Source: DATBGO01 sp050011895 (GTDB lineage Bacteria > Actinomycetota > Actinomycetes > Streptosporangiales > Streptosporangiaceae). Taken from it: a DNA stretch of 64,000 nt. The notes below the pieces were generated by a model. It saw only the letters and a list, made by a program, of their open reading frames with translations, searched no databases and was not told where the DNA came from. A program made the translations under genes and the position numbers. The DNA lies in contig JBEKIF010000003.1 in assembly GCA_050011895.1 (NCBI GenBank), forward strand, positions 1-64,000, given 5' to 3'. This document shows, piece after piece, positions 7,753 to 15,541 of the stretch. Each line of letters opens with the position of its first letter. Positions within the stretch are counted from its first letter, which is position 1.

Positions 7753-8442
7753 GTGCCGCTAGTTGTGCGGAACACCCCTCGAACAGATCTTGCGGTCGTC
7801 GACGGCCTGGCGCACGCGGGGGTGGCGACGGTGCACGAGGCCCAGGGCCGAACAGGGCTGCTGCGCTGCGACATCCGCCCGATCTTCCGGCCTGCCCGCG
7901 TCGCCGGCAACGCGCTGACCTGCGAGGTCGCTCCGGGCGACAACTGGTCGATCCACGTGGCCGTCGAACAGGCGCAGCCCGGCGACCTCCTCGTGGTCAC
8001 CCCCACGAGCCCGTGCGATGACGGATACGTCGGCGACCTGCTCGCCGGGAGCCTGCTGGCGCACGGCGTCAGGGGGCTGGTCATTGACGCCGGTGTGCGG
8101 GACGTCGCGACGATGACGGAGATGGGCTTCCCGGTCTGGTCGAAGACGATCTCCGCCAAGGGCACGGTCAAGGAGACGCCAGGGAACGTCCAGACTCCAA
8201 TCGTCTGCGGCGGCGGGTATGTCCGGCCAGGTGATGTGATCGTCGCCGACGACGATGGAGTCGTGGTCGTGCGGCGCGAGGAGGCGGCGACGGTGCTCAA
8301 GGCCGCCCAGGACCGAGAGGCCAACGAGGCGTCCAAACGGACCCGGCTGAACCGCGGCGAACTCGGCCTCGACATCTACGACATGCGCGATCGGCTCGCC
8401 GATAAGGGACTGCGCTACGTCGACGACGCGGACTCGCCGTGA
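7753..8442 (+). CDS. ligK: 4-carboxy-4-hydroxy-2-oxoadipate aldolase (RraA/HMG aldolase family)
   Basis: Last step of protocatechuate 4,5-cleavage: splits 4-carboxy-4-hydroxy-2-oxoadipate into pyruvate and oxaloacetate, with a divalent metal. The 229-residue protein has the RraA-like fold; the loop GDLLAGSLLAHGVRGLVIDAG carries the substrate-binding Gly-rich segment and VIDAGVRDV the conserved Arg-Asp of this aldolase group. GTG 7753 is chosen because AGAGGAG lies just upstream; the frame could open further but that part is non-conserved. It is the first gene of a seven-gene plus-strand cluster and overlaps the next gene by a GTGA junction. RraA-fold proteins alone could be RNase E regulators, but the neighbours settle the assignment. 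Confidence 0.85.
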   Translation: MPLVVRNTPRTDLAVVDGLAHAGVATVHEAQGRTGLLRCDIRPIFRPARVAGNALTCEVAPGDNWSIHVAVEQAQPGDLLVVTPTSPCDDGYVGDLLAGSLLAHGVRGLVIDAGVRDVATMTEMGFPVWSKTISAKGTVKETPGNVQTPIVCGGGYVRPGDVIVADDDGVVVVRREEAATVLKAAQDREANEASKRTRLNRGELGLDIYDMRDRLADKGLRYVDDADSP

Positions 8443-9545
8443 CCCAGACCGCCATCTCCTGCAGCGCCATGCGCGGTGGGACGTCCAAGGGCCTCCTGTT
8501 CCTCGCCAATGACCTGCCGGGCGACCGCGCGACGCGCGACGCCGTGCTGCTCGCCGCCATGGGATCTCCGGACCAGCGGCAGATCGACGGCATGGGAGGC
8601 AGCCACCCCCTGACGTCGAAGGTGGCCGTCGTGAGTCCGTCGCCCCGCGACAACGCGGACGTCGAGTACTTGTTCCTCCAGGTCTGGCCCGATCGGGCGG
8701 AGGTTTCCGACAGCCAGAACTGTGGCAACATGCTTGCCGCGGTCGGCCCGTTCGCGATCGAGCAGGGACTCGTGGCCGCGGGTGACCCGGTGACGCGCGT
8801 CCGCATCTGGATGCGCAACACCCAGACCCTCGCCACGGCGCTGGTCCAGACGCCGGGTGGGTGCGTCAGCTACGACGGACCCGCGCGCATCGACGGCGTG
8901 CCCGGCACCCACGCGCCCATCCCGATCGAGTTCGCCGACGTCGCCGGATCCTCGTGTGGCGCGCTGCTCCCCACCGGGAATGTGACAGACGTTGTCGAAG
9001 GAACGCGGGTGACGTGCATTGACAACGGCATGCCGGTCGTCTGCATCGCGGCGTCCGACCTCGGGCTGTCCGGGCACGAGTCACCGGCGGAACTCGAGGG
9101 CAACGCCGATCTGACCCGGCGGGTCGAGGCGATCCGGCGCGCTGCCGGGCCCTTGATGAATCTTGGAGACGTCACGGACGCGACGGTGCCCAAGATGAGC
9201 CTGCTGTCGCCCCCGGCGCACGGCGGCGCCGTCTCGACCCGGACATTCATCCCGCACCGCGTGCACGAGGCGATCGGGGTCCTGGGCGCGGTGTCGGTCG
9301 CCACGGCGTGCGTGCTGCCCGGATCTGTGGCGCACGCGGTCGCGGTCGTCCCGGCCAAGACCGAGGGCTCAACCGAGATCGAGGTCGAGCATCCCACCGG
9401 TTTCTTCACCGTCACCATCGAGGTGAGAGTGCCCGACGGCGCGGTCACCGTGACCAGGTCGGCGCTGTTGCGCACGGCCCGCCTGCTTATGCGCGGCCAG
9501 GTATTCGTGCCATCATCGGTGTGGAACCAGGGAGCTCCACTGTGA
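8439..9545 (+). CDS. ligU: 4-oxalomesaconate tautomerase (PrpF family, GalD/LigU type)
   Basis: PrpF-fold isomerase that moves the double bond of 4-oxalomesaconate before hydration in the 4,5-cleavage and gallate pathways. The start SAMRGGTSKGLLF is the PrpF/GalD signature; further conserved blocks are IDGMGGSHPLTSKVAVV, SQNCGNMLAAVGPFAIE, with the active-site cysteine region, and TCIDNGMPVVC with a second cysteine. Length 368 is normal. GTG 8439 overlaps the ligK stop; the stop TGA overlaps the GTG of the following hydratase, so translation is likely coupled. The PrpF family also includes aconitate isomerases; the pathway context selects this role. Confidence 0.85.
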   Translation: MTQTAISCSAMRGGTSKGLLFLANDLPGDRATRDAVLLAAMGSPDQRQIDGMGGSHPLTSKVAVVSPSPRDNADVEYLFLQVWPDRAEVSDSQNCGNMLAAVGPFAIEQGLVAAGDPVTRVRIWMRNTQTLATALVQTPGGCVSYDGPARIDGVPGTHAPIPIEFADVAGSSCGALLPTGNVTDVVEGTRVTCIDNGMPVVCIAASDLGLSGHESPAELEGNADLTRRVEAIRRAAGPLMNLGDVTDATVPKMSLLSPPAHGGAVSTRTFIPHRVHEAIGVLGAVSVATACVLPGSVAHAVAVVPAKTEGSTEIEVEHPTGFFTVTIEVRVPDGAVTVTRSALLRTARLLMRGQVFVPSSVWNQGAPL

Positions 9546-10561
9546 TCATCGACTGCCACGGGCATTACACGACTGCTCCCTCGCCGCACAACGACTGGCG
9601 CCAAAGCCAGCTCACGGCGTTCTCGGAGGGCCGCAGCACACCGGCATACCCAGCCATCTCCGACGACGAGATCCGCGAGTCGATCGAGCAGAACCAGCTC
9701 CGGCTGCTCCGCGAGCGCGGCGCCGACATGACGATCTTCTCCCCGCGGGCGTCCGCCATGGCCCACCACGAGGGCGACGAGCGGGTCAGCGGCGAGTGGG
9801 CACGAGCGTGCAACGACCTCATCGCGCGCGTCGTCGAGCTGTACCCGGAGACGTTCACCGGCGTCTGCCAGCTGCCGCAGTCACCCGGTGCCGCGCCTGA
9901 CTCCTCCGTCGCCGAGCTCGAACGCTGTGTCACCGAGCTCGGGTTCGTCGGCTGCAACCTGAACCCGGACCCGAGCGGCGGGAGGTGGACGGCGCCGCCG
10001 CTCACCGACCGGTACTGGTACCCCATCTACGAGAAGATGGCCGAGTTCGACGTGCCCGCCATGGTGCACGTCTCGAGCAGCTGCAACCCCGCCTTCCACG
10101 CGACGGGCGCGCACTACATCAACGCCGACACTACGGCGTTCATGCAACTGATCCAGGGCGACCTGTTCGCCGACTTCCCTGACCTGCGCCTGGTGATCCC
10201 GCACGGCGGCGGCGCCGTCCCGTATCACTGGGGCCGTTACCGCGGGCTCGCCGACATGCTGAAGAAGCCACCGCTGAGTGAGCACGTCATGAAGAACGTG
10301 TTCTTCGACACGTGCGTCTACCACCAGCCAGGCATCGACCTGCTTTTCGAGGTCATCGACGTCGACAACATCCTGTTCGGGTCCGAGATGGTGGGCGCCG
10401 TCCGGGGCATCGACCCCGAGACCGGCTACTACTTCGATGACACGAAGCGGTACGTCGACGCGCTCAGCCTGACCGACGCCGACCGCGCGAAGGTGTACTC
10501 GGGCAACGCCCGGCGGGTATACCCGCGTCTCGACAAGGCCCTGCGCGAGCGAGGACTGTAG
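9542..10561 (+). CDS. ligJ: 4-oxalomesaconate hydratase (amidohydrolase family)
   Basis: Adds water to 4-oxalomesaconate to give 4-carboxy-4-hydroxy-2-oxoadipate, the LigK substrate. The 339-residue protein is an ACMSD-like amidohydrolase: the metal-binding DCHGHYTT is right at the N-terminus, followed by FSPRASAM, a VHVSSSCNP block, RLVIPHGGGAVPYHWGR with the metal histidine, and ILFGSEMVGAV near the end. GTG 9542 overlaps the stop of ligU and gives the expected MIIDCHGH start; a longer open frame from 9308 overlaps ligU and is not credible. The next gene starts directly after the stop (TAG then ATG). Confidence 0.85.
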   Translation: MIIDCHGHYTTAPSPHNDWRQSQLTAFSEGRSTPAYPAISDDEIRESIEQNQLRLLRERGADMTIFSPRASAMAHHEGDERVSGEWARACNDLIARVVELYPETFTGVCQLPQSPGAAPDSSVAELERCVTELGFVGCNLNPDPSGGRWTAPPLTDRYWYPIYEKMAEFDVPAMVHVSSSCNPAFHATGAHYINADTTAFMQLIQGDLFADFPDLRLVIPHGGGAVPYHWGRYRGLADMLKKPPLSEHVMKNVFFDTCVYHQPGIDLLFEVIDVDNILFGSEMVGAVRGIDPETGYYFDDTKRYVDALSLTDADRAKVYSGNARRVYPRLDKALRERGL

Positions 10562-11455
10562 ATGACTGCCACGTTCCAGCCCGATGCCGACTGGCTCCCG
10601 TTCCACCCGGACCCCAGCAAGCCGGGCTACCTCCCGCCCCCGGGCGCGGTCGACGCCCACTGCCACGTGTTCGGTCCCGGCGACGTCTTCCCCTACGCAC
10701 CGGAGCGGAAGTACACGCCGGCCGACGCAGGCAAGGAGCAGCTGTTCGCGCTGCGCGACTTCCTCGGCTTCGAGCGCACCGTCATCGTCCAGGCGACCTG
10801 CCACGGTGCCGACAACAGCGCTCTCGCGGACGCGCTGCTCGCCGCCGACGGCCGGGCACGCGGAGTGGCGACCGTCCGGCCCGGCGTGTCCCGGGCCGAG
10901 CTCACCGACCTGCATGCGGCCGGCGTCCGCGGCATCCGCTTCAACTTTGTGAAGCGCCTCGTCGACCCCAAGCCGGATGACTACTACCTGGGCCTGGCTG
11001 ACCTCGTGGCCGAACTCGGCTGGCACGTCGTCGTGTACTTCGAAGCCGCCGACCTGGCCGAGCGCTGGCAGCTGTTCACCAGCTTCCCGACGGCCGTCGT
11101 CGTCGACCACATGGGCCGGCCCGATGTGTCGCAGCCGGTCGACGGCTCCGGCTTCGCGCTTTTCACGCGCTTCATGACCGAGCACGAGAACGTCTGGTGC
11201 AAGGTGAGCTGCCCGGAACGGCTGTCGGTCTCCGGCCCGCCGGAGTACGCCGACGTCGCCCCCTTCGCACGCCGCATCGTCGAGACGTTCCCCGGCCGCG
11301 TGCTGTGGGGAACCGACTGGCCGCACCCGAACATGAAGAGCCACATGCCCGACGACGGCGCCCTCGTCGACATCATCCCGCGGATCGCCCGAACCGATGA
11401 CCTGCAGCGTCAGTTGCTGGTCGACAACCCTCTGCGCCTGTATTGGGAGGCCTGA
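10562..11455 (+). CDS. ligI: 2-pyrone-4,6-dicarboxylate hydrolase
   Basis: Opens the pyrone ring of 2-pyrone-4,6-dicarboxylate to oxalomesaconate. It is an amidohydrolase-fold lactonase of 297 residues, the usual LigI size. The first metal-like motif VDAHCHVFGPGDVFPY is diagnostic for the LigI group, as are GIRFNFVKRLVD, VVVDHMGRPDV and LWGTDWPHPN with the catalytic Asp. ATG 10562 abuts the ligJ stop. The TGA stop is followed by the two possible ATG starts of ligA. The gene separates this set from simple meta-cleavage pathways and, together with ligC, shows the complete 4,5-pathway. Confidence 0.9.
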   Translation: MTATFQPDADWLPFHPDPSKPGYLPPPGAVDAHCHVFGPGDVFPYAPERKYTPADAGKEQLFALRDFLGFERTVIVQATCHGADNSALADALLAADGRARGVATVRPGVSRAELTDLHAAGVRGIRFNFVKRLVDPKPDDYYLGLADLVAELGWHVVVYFEAADLAERWQLFTSFPTAVVVDHMGRPDVSQPVDGSGFALFTRFMTEHENVWCKVSCPERLSVSGPPEYADVAPFARRIVETFPGRVLWGTDWPHPNMKSHMPDDGALVDIIPRIARTDDLQRQLLVDNPLRLYWEA

Positions 11456-11457
11456 TG

Positions 11458-11847
11458 ATGACGTACACCTCAGAGTTCGATGACATCCCGGGCACCCGGG
11501 TGTTCACCGCGGCGCGCGCGAAGCAGGGCTACCAGCTGAACCAGTTCTGCATGAGCCTGATGAAGCCGGAGAACCGGGAGCGGTTCAAGGCCGGAGAGCG
11601 GGCCTATCTCGACGAGTGGCCGATGACGGAGGCCCAGAAGCAGGCAGTGCTCGACCGCGACTACAACGCGCTGCTCGACGAGGGCGGGAACATCTACTTC
11701 CTGGCGAAGATCTTCGCCACCGACGGGCTCAGCTTTGTCCAGGCGGTCAGCACGATGACCGGCATGTCGGTGCCGGAGTACCAGCAGATGATGATGAACG
11801 GCGGGCGCTCGCCGGAAGGCTGGCGCTCCGTGAGGGAAGGTACCTGA
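11458..11847 (+). CDS. ligA: Protocatechuate 4,5-dioxygenase alpha subunit
   Basis: Small subunit of the extradiol dioxygenase that opens protocatechuate between C4 and C5. The 129-residue protein has the LigA fold motifs GYQLNQFCMSLMKPENRE, RAYLDEWPMTEAQKQAVL, GGNIYFLAKI and a Met-rich end (EYQQMMMNGG). GGGAGG at 11445-11450 is seven bases from the ATG at 11458, so I prefer it over ATG 11455, which overlaps the ligI stop. The beta subunit gene begins one base after the stop. Confidence 0.92.
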   Translation: MTYTSEFDDIPGTRVFTAARAKQGYQLNQFCMSLMKPENRERFKAGERAYLDEWPMTEAQKQAVLDRDYNALLDEGGNIYFLAKIFATDGLSFVQAVSTMTGMSVPEYQQMMMNGGRSPEGWRSVREGT

Positions 11848-11848
11848 C

Positions 11849-12730
11849 ATGGCCCGCATCACCGCCGGCTTGACCACCAGCCACGTCCCGGCCATCGGCG
11901 CCGCGATCGATCTCGGCAAGACCGAGGAGCCCTACTGGAAGCCCCTGTTCGCCGGCTACGACTGGACGAAGGCCTGGGCTGCCGAGAACGTCCCCGATGT
12001 GGTGATCCTCGTCTACAACGACCATGCGTCCGCCTTCACGCCGGAGCTGGTCCCCACGTTCGCGCTCGGCTGCGGCGACGAGTTCAAGCCGGCCGACGAA
12101 GGGTACGGCCCGCGCCCGGTCCCGGTCGTCCACGGCCGTCCCGATCTGGCGGCGCACCTGGCGGAGTCCCTCATCCTCGACGAGTTCGACCTCACCCTGA
12201 TGTACAAGCTCGACGTCGACCACGGCCTCACCGTCCCGCTGTCCCTGGTCTACGGCCAGCCCGACGAGTGGCCGGTGCAGGTCATCCCGCTGGCCGTGAA
12301 CGTGGTGCAGTACCCGCCGCCGACCGGTCACCGCTGCTACCGCCTGGGCCAGGCGATCCGCCGTGCCGTGCAGAGCTACGGCGGCGACCTCACGGTCCAC
12401 GTCTGGGGCACCGGCGGGATGAGCCACCAGCTACAGGGGCCGCGCGCGGGGTTCATCAACTCCAAGTTCGACAACGCGTTCTTCGACCGGCTGATCGACG
12501 ACCCGGAAAACCTGGCGCTCGTGCCGCACATCGAGTACGTGCGCGAAGCGGGCTCCGAGGGAATCGAGCTGGTCATGCAGCTGATCATGCGCGGCGCCAT
12601 GGGCGACAAGGTCGACGAGCTGCACCGCTTCTACCACGTCCCCGGATCCAACACCGCGGTCGGGCACCTCGTGCTGCGGCCCGCCGACCTGCGGGCCGGG
12701 GCGGCGGGGTCCCGCCAGGAAGAGAACTAG
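11849..12730 (+). CDS. ligB: Protocatechuate 4,5-dioxygenase beta (catalytic) subunit
   Basis: Type II extradiol dioxygenase subunit holding the non-heme Fe(II), producing 4-carboxy-2-hydroxymuconate-6-semialdehyde. Iron ligands are visible: His12 in TSHVPAIG, His59 in VYNDHASAF, and the Glu in the SEGIELVMQL segment. WGTGGMSHQLQG supplies the acid/base histidine of the family. Length 293 is normal for LigB. It follows ligA immediately, as expected for a heterotetramer whose subunits are made together. The substrate could also be gallate or a related catechol acid, but the adjacent ligC and ligI favour protocatechuate. Confidence 0.93.
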   Translation: MARITAGLTTSHVPAIGAAIDLGKTEEPYWKPLFAGYDWTKAWAAENVPDVVILVYNDHASAFTPELVPTFALGCGDEFKPADEGYGPRPVPVVHGRPDLAAHLAESLILDEFDLTLMYKLDVDHGLTVPLSLVYGQPDEWPVQVIPLAVNVVQYPPPTGHRCYRLGQAIRRAVQSYGGDLTVHVWGTGGMSHQLQGPRAGFINSKFDNAFFDRLIDDPENLALVPHIEYVREAGSEGIELVMQLIMRGAMGDKVDELHRFYHVPGSNTAVGHLVLRPADLRAGAAGSRQEEN

Positions 12731-12734
12731 ACAC

Positions 12735-13685
12735 ATGCGGATCGCACTCGCCGGGGCCGGCGCCTTCGGCATCAAGCACCTCGATGGGCTCGCCGCCATC
12801 GACGGCGTAACCGTCACCTCCGTGGTCAGCCGCAGGCTGGAGCAGGCCGAGCAGGTTGCGCGGAAGTACGGCGCCGGCCACGCTTCGGTCGACCTTGCCG
12901 ACGCCCTCGCCCGCGACGATGTCGACGCCGTCATCCTGTGCACCCCGACCCAGCTCCATCCGCAGCAGGCCATCGCCGCGATGCGCGCGGGAAAGCACGT
13001 CCAGGTCGAGATTCCGCTCGCCGACAGCTGGGCGGACGCGCTGGAAGTCGATCGCGTGCAGCGGGACACTGGCCTGATATGTATGGTCGGGCACACCCGC
13101 CGGTTCAACCCGTCGCACCAGTGGATCCACCGCCGGATCACCGCGGGTGAGCTGTCGATCCAGCAGATGGACGTGCAGACGTACTTCTTCCGTCGCACGA
13201 ACATCAACGCGGCCGGCCACCCCCGCAGCTGGACGGATCACTTGCTCTGGCACCACGCCGCGCATACCGTCGACCTGTTCCAATACCAGACCGGCGAGGA
13301 CGTCGAGATCGCCCATGCCGTGCAGGGGCCGCTGCATCCCGATCTGGGCATCGCGATGGACATGTCTATTCAGCTGCGGACGCCCAGCGGCCGGATTTGC
13401 ACGCTGTCATTGAGCTTCAACAACGACGGGCCGATCGGGACCTTCTTCCGCTACATCTGCGACAACGGCACGTACCTCGCCCGGTACGACGACCTGGTCA
13501 CCGGGCACGAGGAACCTGTCGACGTGTCGGCGGTCGACGTTTCCACCAACGGCATCGAGCTGCAGGACCGCGAGTTCATCGCGGCGATCCGCGAAATGCG
13601 CGAACCGAATTCCAGCGTTGGCGACGTCCTCCGCTGCTACCGGGTGCTCGGGGAGCTAGAGACTCAGCTCGCAAGCCAGCTGTAG
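12735..13685 (+). CDS. ligC: 4-carboxy-2-hydroxymuconate-6-semialdehyde dehydrogenase (Gfo/Idh/MocA fold)
   Basis: NADP-dependent dehydrogenase turning the ring-cleavage product (as hemiacetal) into 2-pyrone-4,6-dicarboxylate. The Rossmann motif GAGAFGIKHLDGL is at residues 6-20; VILCTPTQLHPQQAIAAM and GKHVQVEIPLADSW are the usual Gfo/Idh/MocA blocks, and VGHTRRFNPSH and WTDHLLWHHAAH match LigC proteins. Length 316 is normal. ATG 12735 follows the ligB stop by four bases. It closes the cluster; a strong hairpin follows 20 bases later. Gene order (K, U, J, I, A, B, C) is roughly the reverse of the reaction order. Confidence 0.9.
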   Translation: MRIALAGAGAFGIKHLDGLAAIDGVTVTSVVSRRLEQAEQVARKYGAGHASVDLADALARDDVDAVILCTPTQLHPQQAIAAMRAGKHVQVEIPLADSWADALEVDRVQRDTGLICMVGHTRRFNPSHQWIHRRITAGELSIQQMDVQTYFFRRTNINAAGHPRSWTDHLLWHHAAHTVDLFQYQTGEDVEIAHAVQGPLHPDLGIAMDMSIQLRTPSGRICTLSLSFNNDGPIGTFFRYICDNGTYLARYDDLVTGHEEPVDVSAVDVSTNGIELQDREFIAAIREMREPNSSVGDVLRCYRVLGELETQLASQL

Positions 13686-13705
13686 CCCCCGACGCCGACC
13701 GACTG

Positions 13706-13739
13706 CTGCCACCTGCGCAGTTCCCTGGGCAGGTGGCAG
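13706..13739 (+). terminator. Hairpin terminator of the lig cluster
   Basis: A perfect 11-bp stem, CTGCCACCTGC (13706-13716) and GCAGGTGGCAG (13729-13739), with a 12-base loop, lies between the convergent ligC and acyl-CoA dehydrogenase genes and can serve both. Confidence 0.8.
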
Positions 13740-13804
13740 GCTCGCTGTGCCTGGCCTGGAGCTTGCGCGGCGCCGGGCGCCCGGGCTGAGGGCCCTTCAC
13801 CCTG

Positions 13805-14971
13805 CTACTTCAGCTGATGGCGGGCCATCACGACACGCAGGATCTGGTTGGTGCCCTCGTAGATCTGGGTAATCTTGGCGTCCCGCATCATCCGCTCTAC
13901 CGGGTAGTCGCTGACGTACCCGTAGCCGCCGAGCAGCTGGACCGCATCCGTGGTCACGGCCATCGCCGTGTCGGATGCGAAGCACTTAGCGGCTGCCGAC
14001 GTGAAGGTGAGGTCAGGAACTTTCTCGCCGGACATGGCGCGTTCCGAATTGGCGGCGGCCGCATAGGTCAGCTGCCTGGCCGCCGCGATCTTCATCGCCA
14101 TGTCGGCCAGCATGAACTGAATTCCCTGGAACTCAGCCACCGCGTGGCCGAACTGCCGCCGCTCCCTGACGTACCCGGTGGCATAATCGAGCGCGCCCTG
14201 GGCGATGCCCAGCGCCTGGGCGGCGATCGTGATCCTGGTGTGGTCCAGCGTTGCCAGCGCGGTGCGGAAGCCGCTGCCCTCGGGGCCGATCCTCCGGTCC
14301 GCCGGGATCACGCAGTTGTCGAAAATGAGCTCCCTGGTCGGCGAGCCCCTGATGCCCAGCTTGTGCTCGGGCGGCCCGAACGAGAACCCTGGATCGTCCT
14401 TCTCGAGCACGAACGCCGAGATGCCGCCTGGGCCGGCCGTCGGGTCGGTCACTGCCATCACTGTGTAGAACCTGGAGACGCCCGCGAACGAGATCCATTT
14501 TTTGGTCCCGTTAAGAACGTAATTGTCGCCGTCCCTGACGGCGCGCGCCTTCATCGCCGCGGCGTCGGATCCGGCCTCGGACTCCGACAGCGCGTAGGAG
14601 AACATCTCGCCTCTGGCGGTCGGTTCGAGATAGCGGTGCTTGAGTTCCTCCGATCCCGCCAGCATCAGGGGCACGGTGCCGAGCTTGTTGACGCCGAGGA
14701 TCAGCGCGGTCGAAGCGCAGGCCCGCGCGACCTCCTCGATGACGACCGCCGTGGCAATGGCGTCAGCACCTTCGCCGCCGTAGGCCTCCGGGATGTGCAC
14801 GGCGTTCAGGTCCGCCTTGACAAGGGCGTCATACGAGTCCTGCGGGAACTCGGCGGCCTCATCGGCCTTGGCGGCATTCGGGGCGATCTTGGCGTCGGCG
14901 AGGGCTCGCACCGACTCGCGGAGGGCCTCGTGTTCGGGAGTCAGGGCAAACGCGGGAAATTCCAGGCTCAT
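13805..14971 (-). CDS. Acyl-CoA dehydrogenase (FadE25-like)
   Basis: FAD enzyme that introduces the 2,3-double bond into acyl-CoA; electrons go to ETF. Length 388. Conserved signatures: YALSESEAGSDAAAMKARA (flavin/substrate loop), KKWISFAGVS, RRQFGHAVAEFQGIQFMLAD, and QLLGGYGYVSDYPVERMMRD followed by ITQIYEGTNQILR with the catalytic Glu. It lies next to purE and purK, the same arrangement as fadE25-purE-purK in Mycobacterium tuberculosis as I recall it. The substrate (short-chain or branched-chain) cannot be read from the sequence. ATG 14971 gives MSLEFPAFALTPEHEALRE, a standard start. Confidence 0.93.
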   Translation of the reverse strand: MSLEFPAFALTPEHEALRESVRALADAKIAPNAAKADEAAEFPQDSYDALVKADLNAVHIPEAYGGEGADAIATAVVIEEVARACASTALILGVNKLGTVPLMLAGSEELKHRYLEPTARGEMFSYALSESEAGSDAAAMKARAVRDGDNYVLNGTKKWISFAGVSRFYTVMAVTDPTAGPGGISAFVLEKDDPGFSFGPPEHKLGIRGSPTRELIFDNCVIPADRRIGPEGSGFRTALATLDHTRITIAAQALGIAQGALDYATGYVRERRQFGHAVAEFQGIQFMLADMAMKIAAARQLTYAAAANSERAMSGEKVPDLTFTSAAAKCFASDTAMAVTTDAVQLLGGYGYVSDYPVERMMRDAKITQIYEGTNQILRVVMARHQLK

Positions 14972-15000
14972 GCCTCGATGGTAGTTCGGCTAGCCGACGA

Positions 15001-15513
15001 TCAGCTCCCCGGGCCGCCGAGGCGCTCGCGCAATGCCGCGCCCTTGCGCAGGGCCGCCGCCCGCAGCTCGTCCTGGAACGAGACCATCCTGGCGCGCAGG
15101 CCCCCGTCCGATGCGGCGAGGATCCGGACCGCGAGCAAGCCGGCGTTGCGCGCGCCGCCGACCGCCACTGTCGCTACCGGGACCCCGGCCGGCATCTGCA
15201 CCACCGACAGCAGCGAGTCAAGCCCGCCCAGGTGCGCCAACGGCACCGGGACCCCGATCACCGGAAGCGGGGTGACGGCAGCCAGCATGCCGGGCAGGTG
15301 AGCCGCGCCCCCGGCACCCGCGATGAGGACCCGGAGGCCGCGGCCTGCGGCATCGCTGCCATAGGCGATCATCTCCCGCGGCATCCGGTGCGCTGACACG
15401 ACGTCGGCCTCGCAGCCAACGCCGAACTCGGCCAGCGCGGTCACCGCCGCTTCCATCACGGGCCAGTCGGAATCGCTGCCCATGACAACGCCGACCAGCG
15501 GCTGTCCGCTCAT
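15001..15513 (-). CDS. purE: 5-(carboxyamino)imidazole ribonucleotide mutase
   Basis: Step of purine synthesis converting N5-CAIR to CAIR. Length 170. Motifs: VMGSDSDWPVM phosphate loop near the N-terminus, VVSAHRMPREM with the catalytic His, and IAGAGGAAHLPGMLA. It follows purK (28-bp gap), so PurK and PurE work in sequence. The 3' end of this gene (15014-15085) is repeated at 58889-58958 in inverted orientation; see the separate entry. Confidence 0.95.
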   Translation of the reverse strand: MSGQPLVGVVMGSDSDWPVMEAAVTALAEFGVGCEADVVSAHRMPREMIAYGSDAAGRGLRVLIAGAGGAAHLPGMLAAVTPLPVIGVPVPLAHLGGLDSLLSVVQMPAGVPVATVAVGGARNAGLLAVRILAASDGGLRARMVSFQDELRAAALRKGAALRERLGGPGS

Positions 15514-15541
15514 CCCCCGCCCCTTCCGCTCTCCCGCGCCG

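Noticed and set aside
7753..8442. RraA-type regulator of RNase E
   Set aside because: The fold is shared, but position as first gene of a complete lig set makes the aldolase role far more likely.
13817..15301. 494-residue plus-strand open frame across the acyl-CoA dehydrogenase and purE
   Set aside because: It is the antisense shadow of two clearly conserved minus-strand genes; long antisense frames are expected at this GC content.
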